A DNA stretch of 35,401 bases from an uncultured Alistipes sp. (GCA_910576555.1 CAJTIY010000011.1:1-35401), one strand, 5' to 3'. Counted from the first letter of the stretch, positions 25,296 to 35,401 are shown. Notes: generated by a model not told the origin, from the sequence alone. Numbers and translations are program-made.

Positions 25296-25336
25296 CCCGC
25301 CCCGACCCCGCGGCAAAGCCGTGGAATCGGGGCGGG
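25296..25336. terminator. Hairpin between the two M3 peptidase genes, possible terminator
   Basis: A 10-bp outer stem and a 7-bp inner stem (one G-T pair), separated by a 2x2 internal loop, close an AAA loop. It lies about 90 bases beyond the stop of the upstream minus-strand gene. No T run follows, so termination is uncertain. Confidence 0.4.
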
Positions 25337-25426
25337 CGACGGTAGTATTTCCCTCCGGACCGGCATTCCGGACCGGCAGCGCTTCGGATCTCCGGCGCAC
25401 AGCCGGTCCGGCCGTCGCGACGGCCG

Positions 25427-27562
<2,136 letters not shown>

Positions 27563-27581
27563 CTATTCGTGTTATTTTGTT

Positions 27582-27589
27582 TACCTTTG
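27582..27589 (+). promoter_or_regulatory. -7 box of rsmE and, probably, the downstream complex operon
   Basis: TACCTTTG at 27582-27589 matches TAnnTTTG, with transcription expected near 27596, 31 bases before the rsmE ATG. No other promoter is evident up to the end of the window on this strand. Confidence 0.55.
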
Positions 27590-27591
27590 CG

Positions 27592-27599
27592 CAAAGTTA
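27592..27599 (-). promoter_or_regulatory. -7 box of the second M3 peptidase gene
   Basis: CAAAGTTA on the plus strand gives TAACTTTG on the minus strand, with a predicted start near 27585, 22 bases before the ATG. It directly abuts the oppositely directed rsmE -7 box. Confidence 0.55.
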
Positions 27600-27626
27600 A
27601 TCGAAAATCGTCAATTTTTGTTCGGC

Positions 27627-28346
27627 ATGCAACTTTTTTATGCACCCGATTTCACCCCTCCGACGCATACGCTGGACGAACAGGAGTCGAAACACTGCAT
27701 CCGCGTGCTGCGTCTGGGCACGGGAGATACCTTATATATAACGGACGGACGGGGCGCCATGCACCGCTGCCGCATCGTCGCCCCCGACCCGCGCCGCTGC
27801 ACGGTGGAGGTCGAACACACCGACCCCGACTACGATCGCCTGCCCTACCGCCTCACGATGGCCGTGGCCCCCACCAAGAACGCCGAACGCTTCGAGTGGT
27901 TCCTGGAGAAGGCGACCGAGATCGGCGTGACCGAAATCGTGCCCATCGCCACCGAGCACAGCGAACGCCGGGGCTACAAACCCGAGCGGGGCGGCAAGAT
28001 CCTCGCAGCGGCCATGAAGCAGTCGCTCAAGGCGTTCCTGCCCCGCCTCGCCCCCCTCACCCCCTTTGCCGAACTGTTGGCGCGCCCCGCCGCGGGCCGT
28101 CGGCTGATCGCCCACTGCGGCCCCGCACGCTCGGCCGCGGGCAAACGCCACCTCGCCGCCGCGATCCGCCCCGGCGAGGAGGTCACGGTGGCCATAGGCC
28201 CCGAGGGCGACTTCTCGGCCGCGGAGATCGACGCGGCACTGGCCGCGGGATTCGAGGAGATCACCCTCGGGACACAGCGCCTGCGCACCGAAACGGCCGC
28301 CGTAGCGGCCACGGTGACGGTCGCGAATACCAATACGACGAATTAA
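27627..28346 (+). CDS. rsmE: 16S rRNA (uracil-1498-N3)-methyltransferase RsmE
   Basis: Methylates N3 of U1498 in 16S rRNA using S-adenosylmethionine. A 239-residue SPOUT-fold protein with an N-terminal PUA-like domain (HCIRVLRLGTGDTLYITDGRG) and a C-terminal knotted domain (TKNAERFEWFLEKATEIGV, IGPEGDFS, LGTQRLRTETA). The frame opens upstream at 27453, but MQLFYAPDF at 27627 is the canonical start and follows the promoter. Its stop is only 11 bases before the first gene of the hydrogenase-like complex, so they probably share a message. Confidence 0.95.
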   Translation: MQLFYAPDFTPPTHTLDEQESKHCIRVLRLGTGDTLYITDGRGAMHRCRIVAPDPRRCTVEVEHTDPDYDRLPYRLTMAVAPTKNAERFEWFLEKATEIGVTEIVPIATEHSERRGYKPERGGKILAAAMKQSLKAFLPRLAPLTPFAELLARPAAGRRLIAHCGPARSAAGKRHLAAAIRPGEEVTVAIGPEGDFSAAEIDAALAAGFEEITLGTQRLRTETAAVAATVTVANTNTTN

Positions 28347-28357
28347 CCCTGCAAGCT

Positions 28358-30343
28358 ATGTTTCCATATCTTCTGACGGCTTTGGCCGCCGTCGCCGCGG
28401 CCATTTTCGGCGCTCCCCTGCGAGCGAAAGCCTGGGTCGCACTCGCGGTCGTCGCCGCCGCGTCCGCATGGGCCGGGAGCACGGCGATCGGCGTGCTGGC
28501 CGACGGCGCCCCCCGCATCCTGTGGCAGGCCGACGGATTCCTGCTCGGCGGAGGCGGAGGCTCGATGGACACCCTCTCGGCGCTCTTCGTGCTGCTGATC
28601 TCCCTCGGCTCGGTCGCCTCCGTGCTCTACTCGCACGGCTACCTGGCCCACTCGCTGGCCGAGAAATCCCCGGCCCACGTCTCGCTCCATTACACGGCCC
28701 TCACGGTCATGGCGCTCTCGATGCTGGGCGTGGCGACCTCCGACGGAGGCTACACGTTCCTCTTCTTCTGGGAGCTGATGACCATCGCCTCGTTCCTGCT
28801 GATCCTCTACGACGCCGAGCGGCGCGAGACCGTGCGGGCCGCCCTGGCCTACCTCATCATGATGCACATCGGCTTCGTGCTGCTCGTGGCGGGCTTCGCC
28901 ACGCTCGACCGCGCATGCGGCTCGGCCGACTTCGCAGCGCTCGCCGGCTACTTCGCCGGCCGCAACCCCCTGCCGCTGTTCCTCGTCTTCCTGCTCGGCT
29001 TCGGCATGAAGGCGGGTCTGTTCCCCATGCACGTATGGCTGCCGCAGGCCCACCCCGCGGCGCCGTCGCACGTCTCGGCCCTCATGTCGGGCGTGATGAT
29101 CAAGACGGGAATCTACGGCATCCTGCGCGTTACGGCGCAGCTCGCCGACCTGCCCGCACTCCGCACCGCGGGCCTCATCCTCCTGGGCTGCGGCATCGCC
29201 ACCGGACTGTGGGGCATCCTCCTCGCCTCGGCCCAGAACGACATCAAACGCCTGCTGGCCTATTCGAGCATCGAAAACGTGGGCGTCATCCTCATCGGCG
29301 CGGGCGTCGGCACCCTCGGCCTGGCCGCGGGCAACGACACGGTGGCCGCCTGCGGCCTGTGCGGCGCGCTGCTCCACACGTTCAACCATTCGCTCTTCAA
29401 GTCGCTGCTCTTCTTCGGCGCGGGCAACGTGCTGACGCAGACCCGCACCCTGTCGCTCGACGCGCTGGGCGGCCTGGGCAAGCACATGCCCGTCAGTGCG
29501 CTGCTCTTCCTGGCGGGCGCGGCGGCCATCTGCGCCCTGCCCCCGCTCAACGGCTTCGTGTCGGAGCTGCTGATCTACCTCGGACTGCTCGACGGCATCG
29601 CCGCGGGCAGCGGCGTGCCGGCCGCGGCAGCCGGACTCGCAGCCCTGGCGCTCATCGGCGGCCTGGCCGTGCTGACTTTCACCAAACTCTACGGCACGGT
29701 CTTCCTCGGCGCGCCCCGCACGCACGAGGTGGCCGAAAGCACCGAGGTCGATCGCGTGCGCATCGCCGCCATGGCCCTGCCGCTCGCGGGGATCCTGCTC
29801 GTGGGACTCTTTCCGCAGGCGGCCCTCGACCTGGTCGTGCGGGCTGCGGGGGCGCTCGCCCCGGAGGCCGCACGCGGCACGGCGTCGCTGCCCCCGGTCA
29901 TGACGGCCGTGTGCCGCACGGCATGGCTGCTGATCGCCGTCACCGGCCTGCTCTACGCGGTCAAAAGCCGCGCGCAGCGCCGCCGCATCCGCCGCACGGG
30001 CCCCACGTGGGGCTGCGGATTCACGGCGCCCAACGTACGCATGCAGTACACGGGCGAGTCGTTCGCCGAAGGGCTGCAATCGGTCGCCGCCTCGGTGGCG
30101 CCCCGCAGCGGCGAGGGCCGCGCCGTGGACAAGAGCGAGCTCTTCCCCGCGGCGCACAACTTCGACGCGGAGCACAAGGACCGCATCGACGCGCTTTTCG
30201 CGGCCTGGTGGGTAGAGATGCTGCGCCGCATCAACCGCCAGATGATGCGCCTGCGCACGGGCAAGGTCAATCACTACGTGCTCTTCGCGCTGCTCTTCCT
30301 GGTTACCGTATTCCTGCTCTCCGTATTCAACCTGATCCGATGA
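28358..30343 (+). CDS. HyfB-like antiporter-type membrane subunit of a group 4 hydrogenase-related complex
   Basis: A 661-residue polytopic membrane protein related to HyfB/HycC, NuoL and Mrp antiporters, expected to move protons or sodium ions. Residues typical of pumping subunits are in place: Glu139 (FFWELM), Lys218 (FGMKAGLFPMH), HPAAPSHVSALMSGVMIKTG with Lys249, and a His-rich helix (LLHTFNHSLFKSLLFF). The hydrophilic C-terminal region (about 540-640) contains GPTWGCGF and ends with one more helix, as in HyfB. It is the first of six genes that overlap or nearly touch. The upstream open frame is a read-through of rsmE sequence in another frame. Confidence 0.9.
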   Translation: MFPYLLTALAAVAAAIFGAPLRAKAWVALAVVAAASAWAGSTAIGVLADGAPRILWQADGFLLGGGGGSMDTLSALFVLLISLGSVASVLYSHGYLAHSLAEKSPAHVSLHYTALTVMALSMLGVATSDGGYTFLFFWELMTIASFLLILYDAERRETVRAALAYLIMMHIGFVLLVAGFATLDRACGSADFAALAGYFAGRNPLPLFLVFLLGFGMKAGLFPMHVWLPQAHPAAPSHVSALMSGVMIKTGIYGILRVTAQLADLPALRTAGLILLGCGIATGLWGILLASAQNDIKRLLAYSSIENVGVILIGAGVGTLGLAAGNDTVAACGLCGALLHTFNHSLFKSLLFFGAGNVLTQTRTLSLDALGGLGKHMPVSALLFLAGAAAICALPPLNGFVSELLIYLGLLDGIAAGSGVPAAAAGLAALALIGGLAVLTFTKLYGTVFLGAPRTHEVAESTEVDRVRIAAMALPLAGILLVGLFPQAALDLVVRAAGALAPEAARGTASLPPVMTAVCRTAWLLIAVTGLLYAVKSRAQRRRIRRTGPTWGCGFTAPNVRMQYTGESFAEGLQSVAASVAPRSGEGRAVDKSELFPAAHNFDAEHKDRIDALFAAWWVEMLRRINRQMMRLRTGKVNHYVLFALLFLVTVFLLSVFNLIR

Positions 30344-31272
30344 TGACGACCTCACTGCTCAATACGCTGCTCGCCTGCGGCGTCGCGCTGGCCATTCCCG
30401 GCCTGATCAACCGCGTGCGGGCCCGGCTGGCCGGACGCAAGGGCATCCGCTTCGCCCAGCACCTCTACGACGTGCGCCTGCTGCTGCGCAAGGGCGCCGT
30501 CTATTCGCCCACGGTCTCCGCACTCTTCCGCGCGGCCCCGGCCGTATACCTCGGCGCGGCGTTCACGGCGCTGCTCTTCATCCCCGTGGGCGACCTCGCG
30601 CCGCTGCTCTCGTTCGACGGCGACCTGATCTGCTTCGCCTACCTGCTGGCGCTCGGACGCTTCGCGCTGATCCTCGCGGCCCTGGACACGGGCAGCTCGT
30701 TCGAGGGCATGGGCGCCAGCCGCGAAGCCCTCTACGGCGCCCTGGCCGAACCGGCCCTCCTGTTCGCGGGGGCCACGCTGGCGCTCGTGTGCGGCTGCAC
30801 GTCGTTCGCCGACCTGACGGCCGGGGCTCTCTTCGTGTCGATGTCGGGCATGCACACCGCCGTCGTGCTGCTGCTCACGGCCTACGTCCTGCTGAAACTG
30901 GTCTTCGTCGAGAGCGGCCGCGTGCCCGTGGACGACCCGCGCACGCACCTCGAACTGACGATGATCCACGAGGTCATGTGCCTCGACTACTGCGGCATCG
31001 ACCTGGCGATGATCAAGATCGCGGGATGGTTCAAAACCGCGGCGCTGGCCCTCCTGGCGGCCGACACGGCGCTGATGGCCTTCGACTGCCGCTGGTGGAC
31101 GGCGGCACCGCTGGCCGTGCTGCTCACGGGCGCCGCCGTGGGCGTGGTCGAATCGACCCGCGCGCGCAACAAACTCGTGCGCAACACCACTTTTCTGCTA
31201 ACCCTCGCGGCACTGGCCGCCCTGGTCTTCTTCACGGGCTACCTGCTGCAATCAGACATTGAAATCCGATGA
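30340..31272 (+). CDS. HyfC/HycD/NuoH-like membrane subunit
   Basis: A 310-residue protein with about eight membrane helices, the subunit that links the peripheral arm to the membrane arm. The signature VESGRVPVDDPRTHLELTMIHE is nearly that of HycD/HyfC, and an acidic cluster near its centre suits coupling of electron transfer to ion movement. The ATG at 30340 overlaps the HyfB stop by 4 bases; a second ATG follows directly at 30343. The C-terminal SDIEIR is followed by an overlap with the next gene. Confidence 0.9.
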   Translation: MMTTSLLNTLLACGVALAIPGLINRVRARLAGRKGIRFAQHLYDVRLLLRKGAVYSPTVSALFRAAPAVYLGAAFTALLFIPVGDLAPLLSFDGDLICFAYLLALGRFALILAALDTGSSFEGMGASREALYGALAEPALLFAGATLALVCGCTSFADLTAGALFVSMSGMHTAVVLLLTAYVLLKLVFVESGRVPVDDPRTHLELTMIHEVMCLDYCGIDLAMIKIAGWFKTAALALLAADTALMAFDCRWWTAAPLAVLLTGAAVGVVESTRARNKLVRNTTFLLTLAALAALVFFTGYLLQSDIEIR

Positions 31273-31898
31273 TTCTACCGCTCGTCATCCTCTACGTCGT
31301 GACGCTCGTCTACCTCTCGATCACCGAGCGTTTCCGCACCTACGCCTCGATCATCGGCCTCCAGGGCTGGATCCTCTTCGGCGTGGCCCTGCTGCGGCTG
31401 CACCGCATCGACCTCCCGGAGTTGCTCTTCATCTCGGTCGAGACGCTGCTGTTCAAGGCCCTTCTGGTTCCGGCGCTGCTCTTCGCCGTCATCCGCCGCA
31501 CGCATATCCACCGCGTGCGCACCTCCGGGTCGTCGCAGTTCAACGCCCTGCTGCTCTCGGTCGGCGCGGCGGCGGCGGCCATCACCCTCACCGCGGCCAT
31601 GGCCGACGGCAACATCGACCGCGTGTTCTTCGGCGTGGCGCTCTACGCCGTACTGAGCGGCCTGATCCTGATCGTAGTACGCTCGCGCATCTTCTCCCAC
31701 ATGGTCGGCTTCCTCGTGATCGAGAACGGCGTGTTCCTCTTCTCGATGGCCGTGGGCACCGAGATGCCTTTCCTGATCAACGTCGCCATCCTGCTCGACA
31801 TCATGATTTCGGTGCTGATGCTCGGCATCTTCTTCATGCGCATCGGCAACAAGCTCCACGCGGACGACGCCGATTCGCTCACCAACGTAAAAGACTGA
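31269..31898 (+). CDS. HyfE-like membrane subunit (NuoK-related)
   Basis: A 209-residue membrane protein with about six helices. The second half (SHMVGFLVIENGVFLFSMAVG) carries the Glu of the NuoK/MnhC-type fold. HyfE proteins have this length. It overlaps the previous gene by 4 bases (ATGA) and lies 4 bases before the next. It presumably packs between the two antiporter-like subunits. Confidence 0.87.
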   Translation: MILPLVILYVVTLVYLSITERFRTYASIIGLQGWILFGVALLRLHRIDLPELLFISVETLLFKALLVPALLFAVIRRTHIHRVRTSGSSQFNALLLSVGAAAAAITLTAAMADGNIDRVFFGVALYAVLSGLILIVVRSRIFSHMVGFLVIENGVFLFSMAVGTEMPFLINVAILLDIMISVLMLGIFFMRIGNKLHADDADSLTNVKD

Positions 31899-31902
31899 CG
31901 CC

Positions 31903-33306
31903 ATGTTGCTTGCTTATTTCATACTCTCCGTACTGATCGCCCTCGCCACATTCCGGGCCGGCGGGCGGCGCACCGTAGCGATGCTGGGCACGGCTTTCTT
32001 CGCCGTGCAGTTCGCGCTGGCCGCGGCCCTGTTCCGCTGCGGCTTCCGGGGCGGGGCCGAGGCGCTCTTCTTCACGCCCGATGCCCTGGGCTCGCTTTTC
32101 TTCGTGCTTCTGGCCGCGGTTTCGGCCCTGGTCTTCATCCACTCGCGCGACTACCTGGCCGACTGCGCGATCGCCGACTACCGGCGCTATGCCGCATTGC
32201 AGATGCTGCTCACCGCGGCCATCACGGGCGCATACTTCGCCAACAACGTGGCCGTGACGTGGATCTTCCTCGAAGCCACCACGCTCTGCGCCGCGGGCCT
32301 GGTCTACTTCCGCCACACGGAGCACTCGCTCGAAGCGGCCTGGAAGTACGTCTTCGTCTGCTCCACGGGCATCGCCGTGGCCTACCTCGGCATCCTGCTG
32401 CTGGGCACCGCCGCCACGGGCGGATCGCTCGGCTACGAGGCGCTGGCCCGCGAGGTGACGCACGGCAACCCGCTCTACCTGAAGACGGCGTTCGTGCTGA
32501 TCCTGTGCGGATACAGCTGCAAGCTGGAAATCTTCCCGCTGCACACGGTGGGCGTCGATGCCAACTTCGCGGCTCCGGCCCCCGCCTCGGCGCTCATCTC
32601 CACGGGTCTGGTCAATGCGGGCTTCGTGGCCGTATACCGCATCTACCGCATCATGATGCAGACCGAGGCCGCGCCGTGGGTGCGCTCGGTGCTGCTCCTC
32701 ACGGGCGTGGCGTCGCTGGCCGTGGGCGCCTTCTTCCTGCGCCGCACGAACAACTACAAACGCTTCCTCTCCTACTCCACGGTCGAGAACATGGGCATCG
32801 CCGCCATCGGCCTGGGCATCGGCGGCCCGGGCGTGTGGGCCGCCGTGTTCCACACGGCCTGCCATACGCTCGTCAAGAGCAGCCTCTTCCTCCAGACAGC
32901 CGTCATGCACGGCATCTACGACGACTACCGCATCAACCGTATCGGCGACTACATGCGCATCAACCGCATCGGCGCCATCGGCTTCCTGCTGGGCGCCGTG
33001 ATGCTGCTGGCCTTTCCGCCCTCGCCGCTCTTCGTCTCGGAGCTGATGATCCTGGGCGGCGTGCTGGCCGACGAGCGGTGGTGGCTCGCGGCGCTGCTGC
33101 TCGTGCTGCTCTGCATCGTCATCTACTCCTTCGTCTCGCGCATCGTGCGCCTGTGCTACCAGCCCAACCAGGACGCGGTGCACCGCCCCGCCGCCTCGCA
33201 CCGCCTCGCATGGACGGCCCTCGTGCCGCTCGGCGTGGCCCTCGTGCTGGGCCTGTGGCAGCCCGAGGCGCTGCGCGCACTGATCGAACGCATAGTAACC
33301 ATCTGA
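31903..33306 (+). CDS. HyfF-like antiporter-type membrane subunit
   Basis: A 467-residue NuoN/NuoL-related protein with about 13-14 helices. The pumping residues are Glu124 (WIFLEATTL) and Lys207 (GYSCKLEIFPLHTVGVDA). The helix FHTACHTLVKSSLFLQTAV supplies the central His/Lys. This is the second antiporter-like subunit, so the complex has two candidate ion channels here plus the NuoH-like region. It starts 4 bases after hyfE. Confidence 0.9.
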   Translation: MLLAYFILSVLIALATFRAGGRRTVAMLGTAFFAVQFALAAALFRCGFRGGAEALFFTPDALGSLFFVLLAAVSALVFIHSRDYLADCAIADYRRYAALQMLLTAAITGAYFANNVAVTWIFLEATTLCAAGLVYFRHTEHSLEAAWKYVFVCSTGIAVAYLGILLLGTAATGGSLGYEALAREVTHGNPLYLKTAFVLILCGYSCKLEIFPLHTVGVDANFAAPAPASALISTGLVNAGFVAVYRIYRIMMQTEAAPWVRSVLLLTGVASLAVGAFFLRRTNNYKRFLSYSTVENMGIAAIGLGIGGPGVWAAVFHTACHTLVKSSLFLQTAVMHGIYDDYRINRIGDYMRINRIGAIGFLLGAVMLLAFPPSPLFVSELMILGGVLADERWWLAALLLVLLCIVIYSFVSRIVRLCYQPNQDAVHRPAASHRLAWTALVPLGVALVLGLWQPEALRALIERIVTI

Positions 33307-33311
33307 CCGTC

Positions 33312-34832
33312 ATGATCTACCGCATAACCAACAACACTGCTCCGGCCGTAGCCCTCGACGACATTCCGGTCGTATCCTACGCCGCTTTCTACGACGACCT
33401 GGCCGCGCGCCTGCGCGACGAACGCTACCACGTGGCCCACTACTTCGCCCTGCCCGACGAGGCGGAGACCCACCTGCGGTTCTTCTGCCTGCTGCTCGAC
33501 GACGCAGCGGCCGAGGTGCTGCTCACGTCGTTCGTCATGGACTACTACGCCGAGTGCCCCCTGCCGTCGCTCACGGCCCTGCACCCCCAGCTGCACCCTT
33601 TCGAACGCGAGATCGCCGAACGCTGGGGCGTGCGCTTCGAGGGCATGCCGTGGCCCAAGCCGCTGCGCTTTCCGTGCGACCGCGCGGACCGCACCTCGAC
33701 CATCGACAACTACCCCTTCTACAGGATGGAGGGGCGCGCGCTGCACGAGGTGAACGTCGGCCCGATTCATGCAGGCATCATCGAGCCGGGCGCTTTCCGC
33801 TTCATCTGCAACGGCGAGAACGTCCTGCACCTCGAAATCGCCCTGGGCTACCAGCACCGGGGCACGGAGCGCCTCATGACCGCGACGGACAACCGCCTCC
33901 GGCAGGTGCTGCTGGCCGAGAGCGCGGCGGGCGACAGCTCCGTGGCGCACGCCACGGCCTTCGCCGAGGCGGTCGAGAAGCTCACGGACGGCGCCGCGGC
34001 AGTTGCGGCCCTGGCACCCGAGCGTGCCGTGGCGATCGAGCTGGAACGCATGGCGATGCAGATCGCCGACACGGGCGCACTCTGCATGGACACCGGCTAC
34101 CAGCTGGGGCAGGTGGCGTGCGAAGCCCTGCGCACGATGACCATCAACACCACGCAGGCATGGGGCGGCAACCGCTTCGGAAAGGGGCTGATCCGCCCCG
34201 CCGGCACGGACCACCCGCTCACGGCCGAAAAAGCCGCCATGATCCGCGGCAACGCAGCCGAAATCGCCCGCCGCTACGCCGAGGTGTGCCACGACCTGCG
34301 CACCTCGCCCTCGCTGCTGGCGCGCTTCGAGCAGTGCGGCATCGTGCCCCGCACCGAGATGGTGCGCATCGGCGGCGTGGGACAGGCGGCCCGTGCGAGC
34401 GGCGTGGCCCGCGACATCCGCACCACGCACCCGTGGGGGCTCTACGCCGGGCAGCCGGGCCGCGAGACGATCACGGAGGAGGAGGGCGACGTGATGGCCC
34501 GCCTCTCGGTCCGCTGCCGCGAGACGGCGCAGGCCGCGGCGCTCATCGACAGGCTGCTCGACGGCTTCGTGCCCGCAGCCCCCGTGCGCCCCGACTACGA
34601 GGCTCCGCTGCGCCCTGCGTCCCTGGCTTTCGGACTGGTGGAGGGCTGGCGCGGCGAGACGTGCCACGTCGCGGTCACCGACTCCGCGGGGCGCATCGCG
34701 GCGTACAGGATCAAGGACCCCAGCCTGCACAACTGGATGGCGCTGGCGCTGGCCGTGCGCGGCGAGGGCATTTCGGACTTCCCGATCTGCAACAAGAGTT
34801 TCAACCTCTCCTACTGCGGCCACGACCTGTAA
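33312..34832 (+). CDS. HycE/HyfG-like large subunit (NuoC-NuoD fusion) lacking the NiFe-binding cysteines
   Basis: A 506-residue soluble subunit. Residues 20-125 are the NuoC-like part (HPFEREIAERWGVRFEG), and 150-506 the NuoD/hydrogenase large-subunit part (HRGTERLM, GGNRFGKGLIRPAGT, ARASGVARDIRTTHP, VEGWRGE). The first NiFe motif, RVCGICG in HycE, is replaced here by residues around 203-212 (ESAAGDSSVA) with no cysteine. The second, DPCYSC, is replaced by NLSYCG at 498-503. The protein ends soon after, without the tail removed in hydrogenase maturation. It therefore cannot bind a NiFe centre in the normal way and matches the Ehr class. The substrate is unknown. Confidence 0.9.
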   Translation: MIYRITNNTAPAVALDDIPVVSYAAFYDDLAARLRDERYHVAHYFALPDEAETHLRFFCLLLDDAAAEVLLTSFVMDYYAECPLPSLTALHPQLHPFEREIAERWGVRFEGMPWPKPLRFPCDRADRTSTIDNYPFYRMEGRALHEVNVGPIHAGIIEPGAFRFICNGENVLHLEIALGYQHRGTERLMTATDNRLRQVLLAESAAGDSSVAHATAFAEAVEKLTDGAAAVAALAPERAVAIELERMAMQIADTGALCMDTGYQLGQVACEALRTMTINTTQAWGGNRFGKGLIRPAGTDHPLTAEKAAMIRGNAAEIARRYAEVCHDLRTSPSLLARFEQCGIVPRTEMVRIGGVGQAARASGVARDIRTTHPWGLYAGQPGRETITEEEGDVMARLSVRCRETAQAAALIDRLLDGFVPAAPVRPDYEAPLRPASLAFGLVEGWRGETCHVAVTDSAGRIAAYRIKDPSLHNWMALALAVRGEGISDFPICNKSFNLSYCGHDL

Positions 34833-34891
34833 CCGCGGCGCGCACGACGGCCGCACAAAACCACACGTTCGCTTTAGAAAACACGCATACG

Positions 34892-35401
34892 ATGATATTT
34901 CCGAAACTCAAGGTGCTGCGCAGCCACGGCACGCAGTACATACCCGACCTGGAGCGCGTGGAGCTCACCGAGGAGTTCCGCGGACGCCCCGAACTGACCG
35001 AAACCGGGGACCGCGGCGACCTGGAGCGCGCAGCACGCCGCTGCCCCGCGGGGGCGCTGAGCGCCGCACCTTTCGCGCTCGACCTCGGGCGCTGCATGTT
35101 CTGCGGCGAGTGCGCACGCATGGCACCCCGCAACATCCGCTTCACCAACGACTACCGCATCGGGTCGCCCACGCGCGAGGGCCTCGTGCTGCGCCCGGGC
35201 GACACGCGGGTGGCTTTCCCCGAGGAGGCCGTGCGGCCCGAGGTGCGGCGGTTCTTCGGCCGGGCGCTCCAGCTGCGCGAGGTCTGCGCCGGAGGCGACG
35301 CCTCGGTGGAGATGGAGCTCGGCGCCACGGGCAACGTCAATTTCGACTTCGGCCGCTTCGGCGTGGGCTTCACCGCCTCGCCGCGCCATGCCGACGGCGT
35401 G
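34892..35401 (+). CDS. Ferredoxin-NuoB-like small subunit (partial, cut by window end)
   Basis: 170 codons are visible and the frame is open at the last base. Residues 45-80 form a ferredoxin-like domain for a single [4Fe-4S] cluster: Cys51 (RRCPAGAL) with Cys68, Cys71 and Cys74 (CMFCGEC). The fourth cysteine of a second cluster is absent. From residue 119 a NuoB/hydrogenase small-subunit domain begins (FFGRALQLREVC...GRFGVGFTASPRHADGV). At the paired-cysteine position of the proximal cluster it reads VCAGGD, so Cys132 is kept and the second cysteine is Gly. It lies 59 bases after the large-subunit gene and belongs to the same operon. Confidence 0.87.
   Translation, partial: MIFPKLKVLRSHGTQYIPDLERVELTEEFRGRPELTETGDRGDLERAARRCPAGALSAAPFALDLGRCMFCGECARMAPRNIRFTNDYRIGSPTREGLVLRPGDTRVAFPEEAVRPEVRRFFGRALQLREVCAGGDASVEMELGATGNVNFDFGRFGVGFTASPRHADGV

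Noticed and set aside
28468..30339. Extension of the HyfC-like frame upstream through hyfB
   Set aside because: The upstream residues are low-complexity shadow of hyfB; the ATGA overlap at 30340 marks the real start.
33312..34832. Calling the complex a true H2-evolving [NiFe] hydrogenase
   Set aside because: All four metal-binding cysteines are missing from the positions where HycE has them.

Overview
The window reads as chromosomal DNA of a high-GC member of the Bacteroidales, most likely a Rikenellaceae/Alistipes-type gut bacterium (inference). The signs are: promoters of the Bacteroidetes form (TTTG, a 19-20 base spacer, TAnnTTTG) upstream of many genes; starts without a consistent Shine-Dalgarno; lipoprotein signals followed by a Bacteroidetes surface-export motif; and a typical gene set (TamB next to TsaD, ExbBD-TonB, M3 lipoprotein peptidases, a NupG-type permease, a fimbrillin-like lipoprotein).

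Layout. 1-2281: a eukaryote-type glycogen branching enzyme (glgB). 2282-3060: a long intergenic stretch with degenerate repeats. 3164-4563: three tandem paralogous AT-rich small lipoproteins, closed by a bidirectional terminator. 4640-13124, minus strand: one apparent operon in the order tamB - exbB - exbD - tonB - DUF1573 protein - amidohydrolase. 13185-14207: tsaD, divergent from tamB. 14299-15417: a nitronate monooxygenase/FabK-like flavoprotein. 15606-18114: a small phage-like module in which an orphan terminase large subunit and a 97-residue protein face a LexA/CI-type S24 repressor, with a 15-bp palindrome in the switch region. 18516-20986: a short ORF broken at a run of ten G, then a surface lipoprotein and a DNA/RNA endonuclease that share one reading frame and are separated by a single TGA. 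21352-22629: a NupG-type permease. 22770-22840: tRNA-Gln(CTG). 23011-27562: two tandem M3 zinc peptidase lipoproteins. 27627-28346: rsmE. 28358 to the window end: six genes of a membrane complex built like a group 4 [NiFe] hydrogenase.

The most interesting system is this last complex. It has two antiporter-like subunits, a NuoH-like and a HyfE-like subunit, a fused NuoC-NuoD-like large subunit and a ferredoxin-NuoB-like small subunit. The large subunit lacks all four cysteines that bind the NiFe centre, and the small subunit keeps only one of the two paired cysteines of the proximal cluster. That places it with the energy-converting-hydrogenase-related (Ehr) complexes, which look like ion pumps but whose electron donor and acceptor are unknown. 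It appears to be cotranscribed with rsmE. Next in interest are the two interruptions in the lipoprotein-nuclease locus, the isolated terminase-repressor switch, the three lipoproteins sharing a nearly invariant 61-bp 3' block, and face-to-face promoters at three divergent gene pairs.
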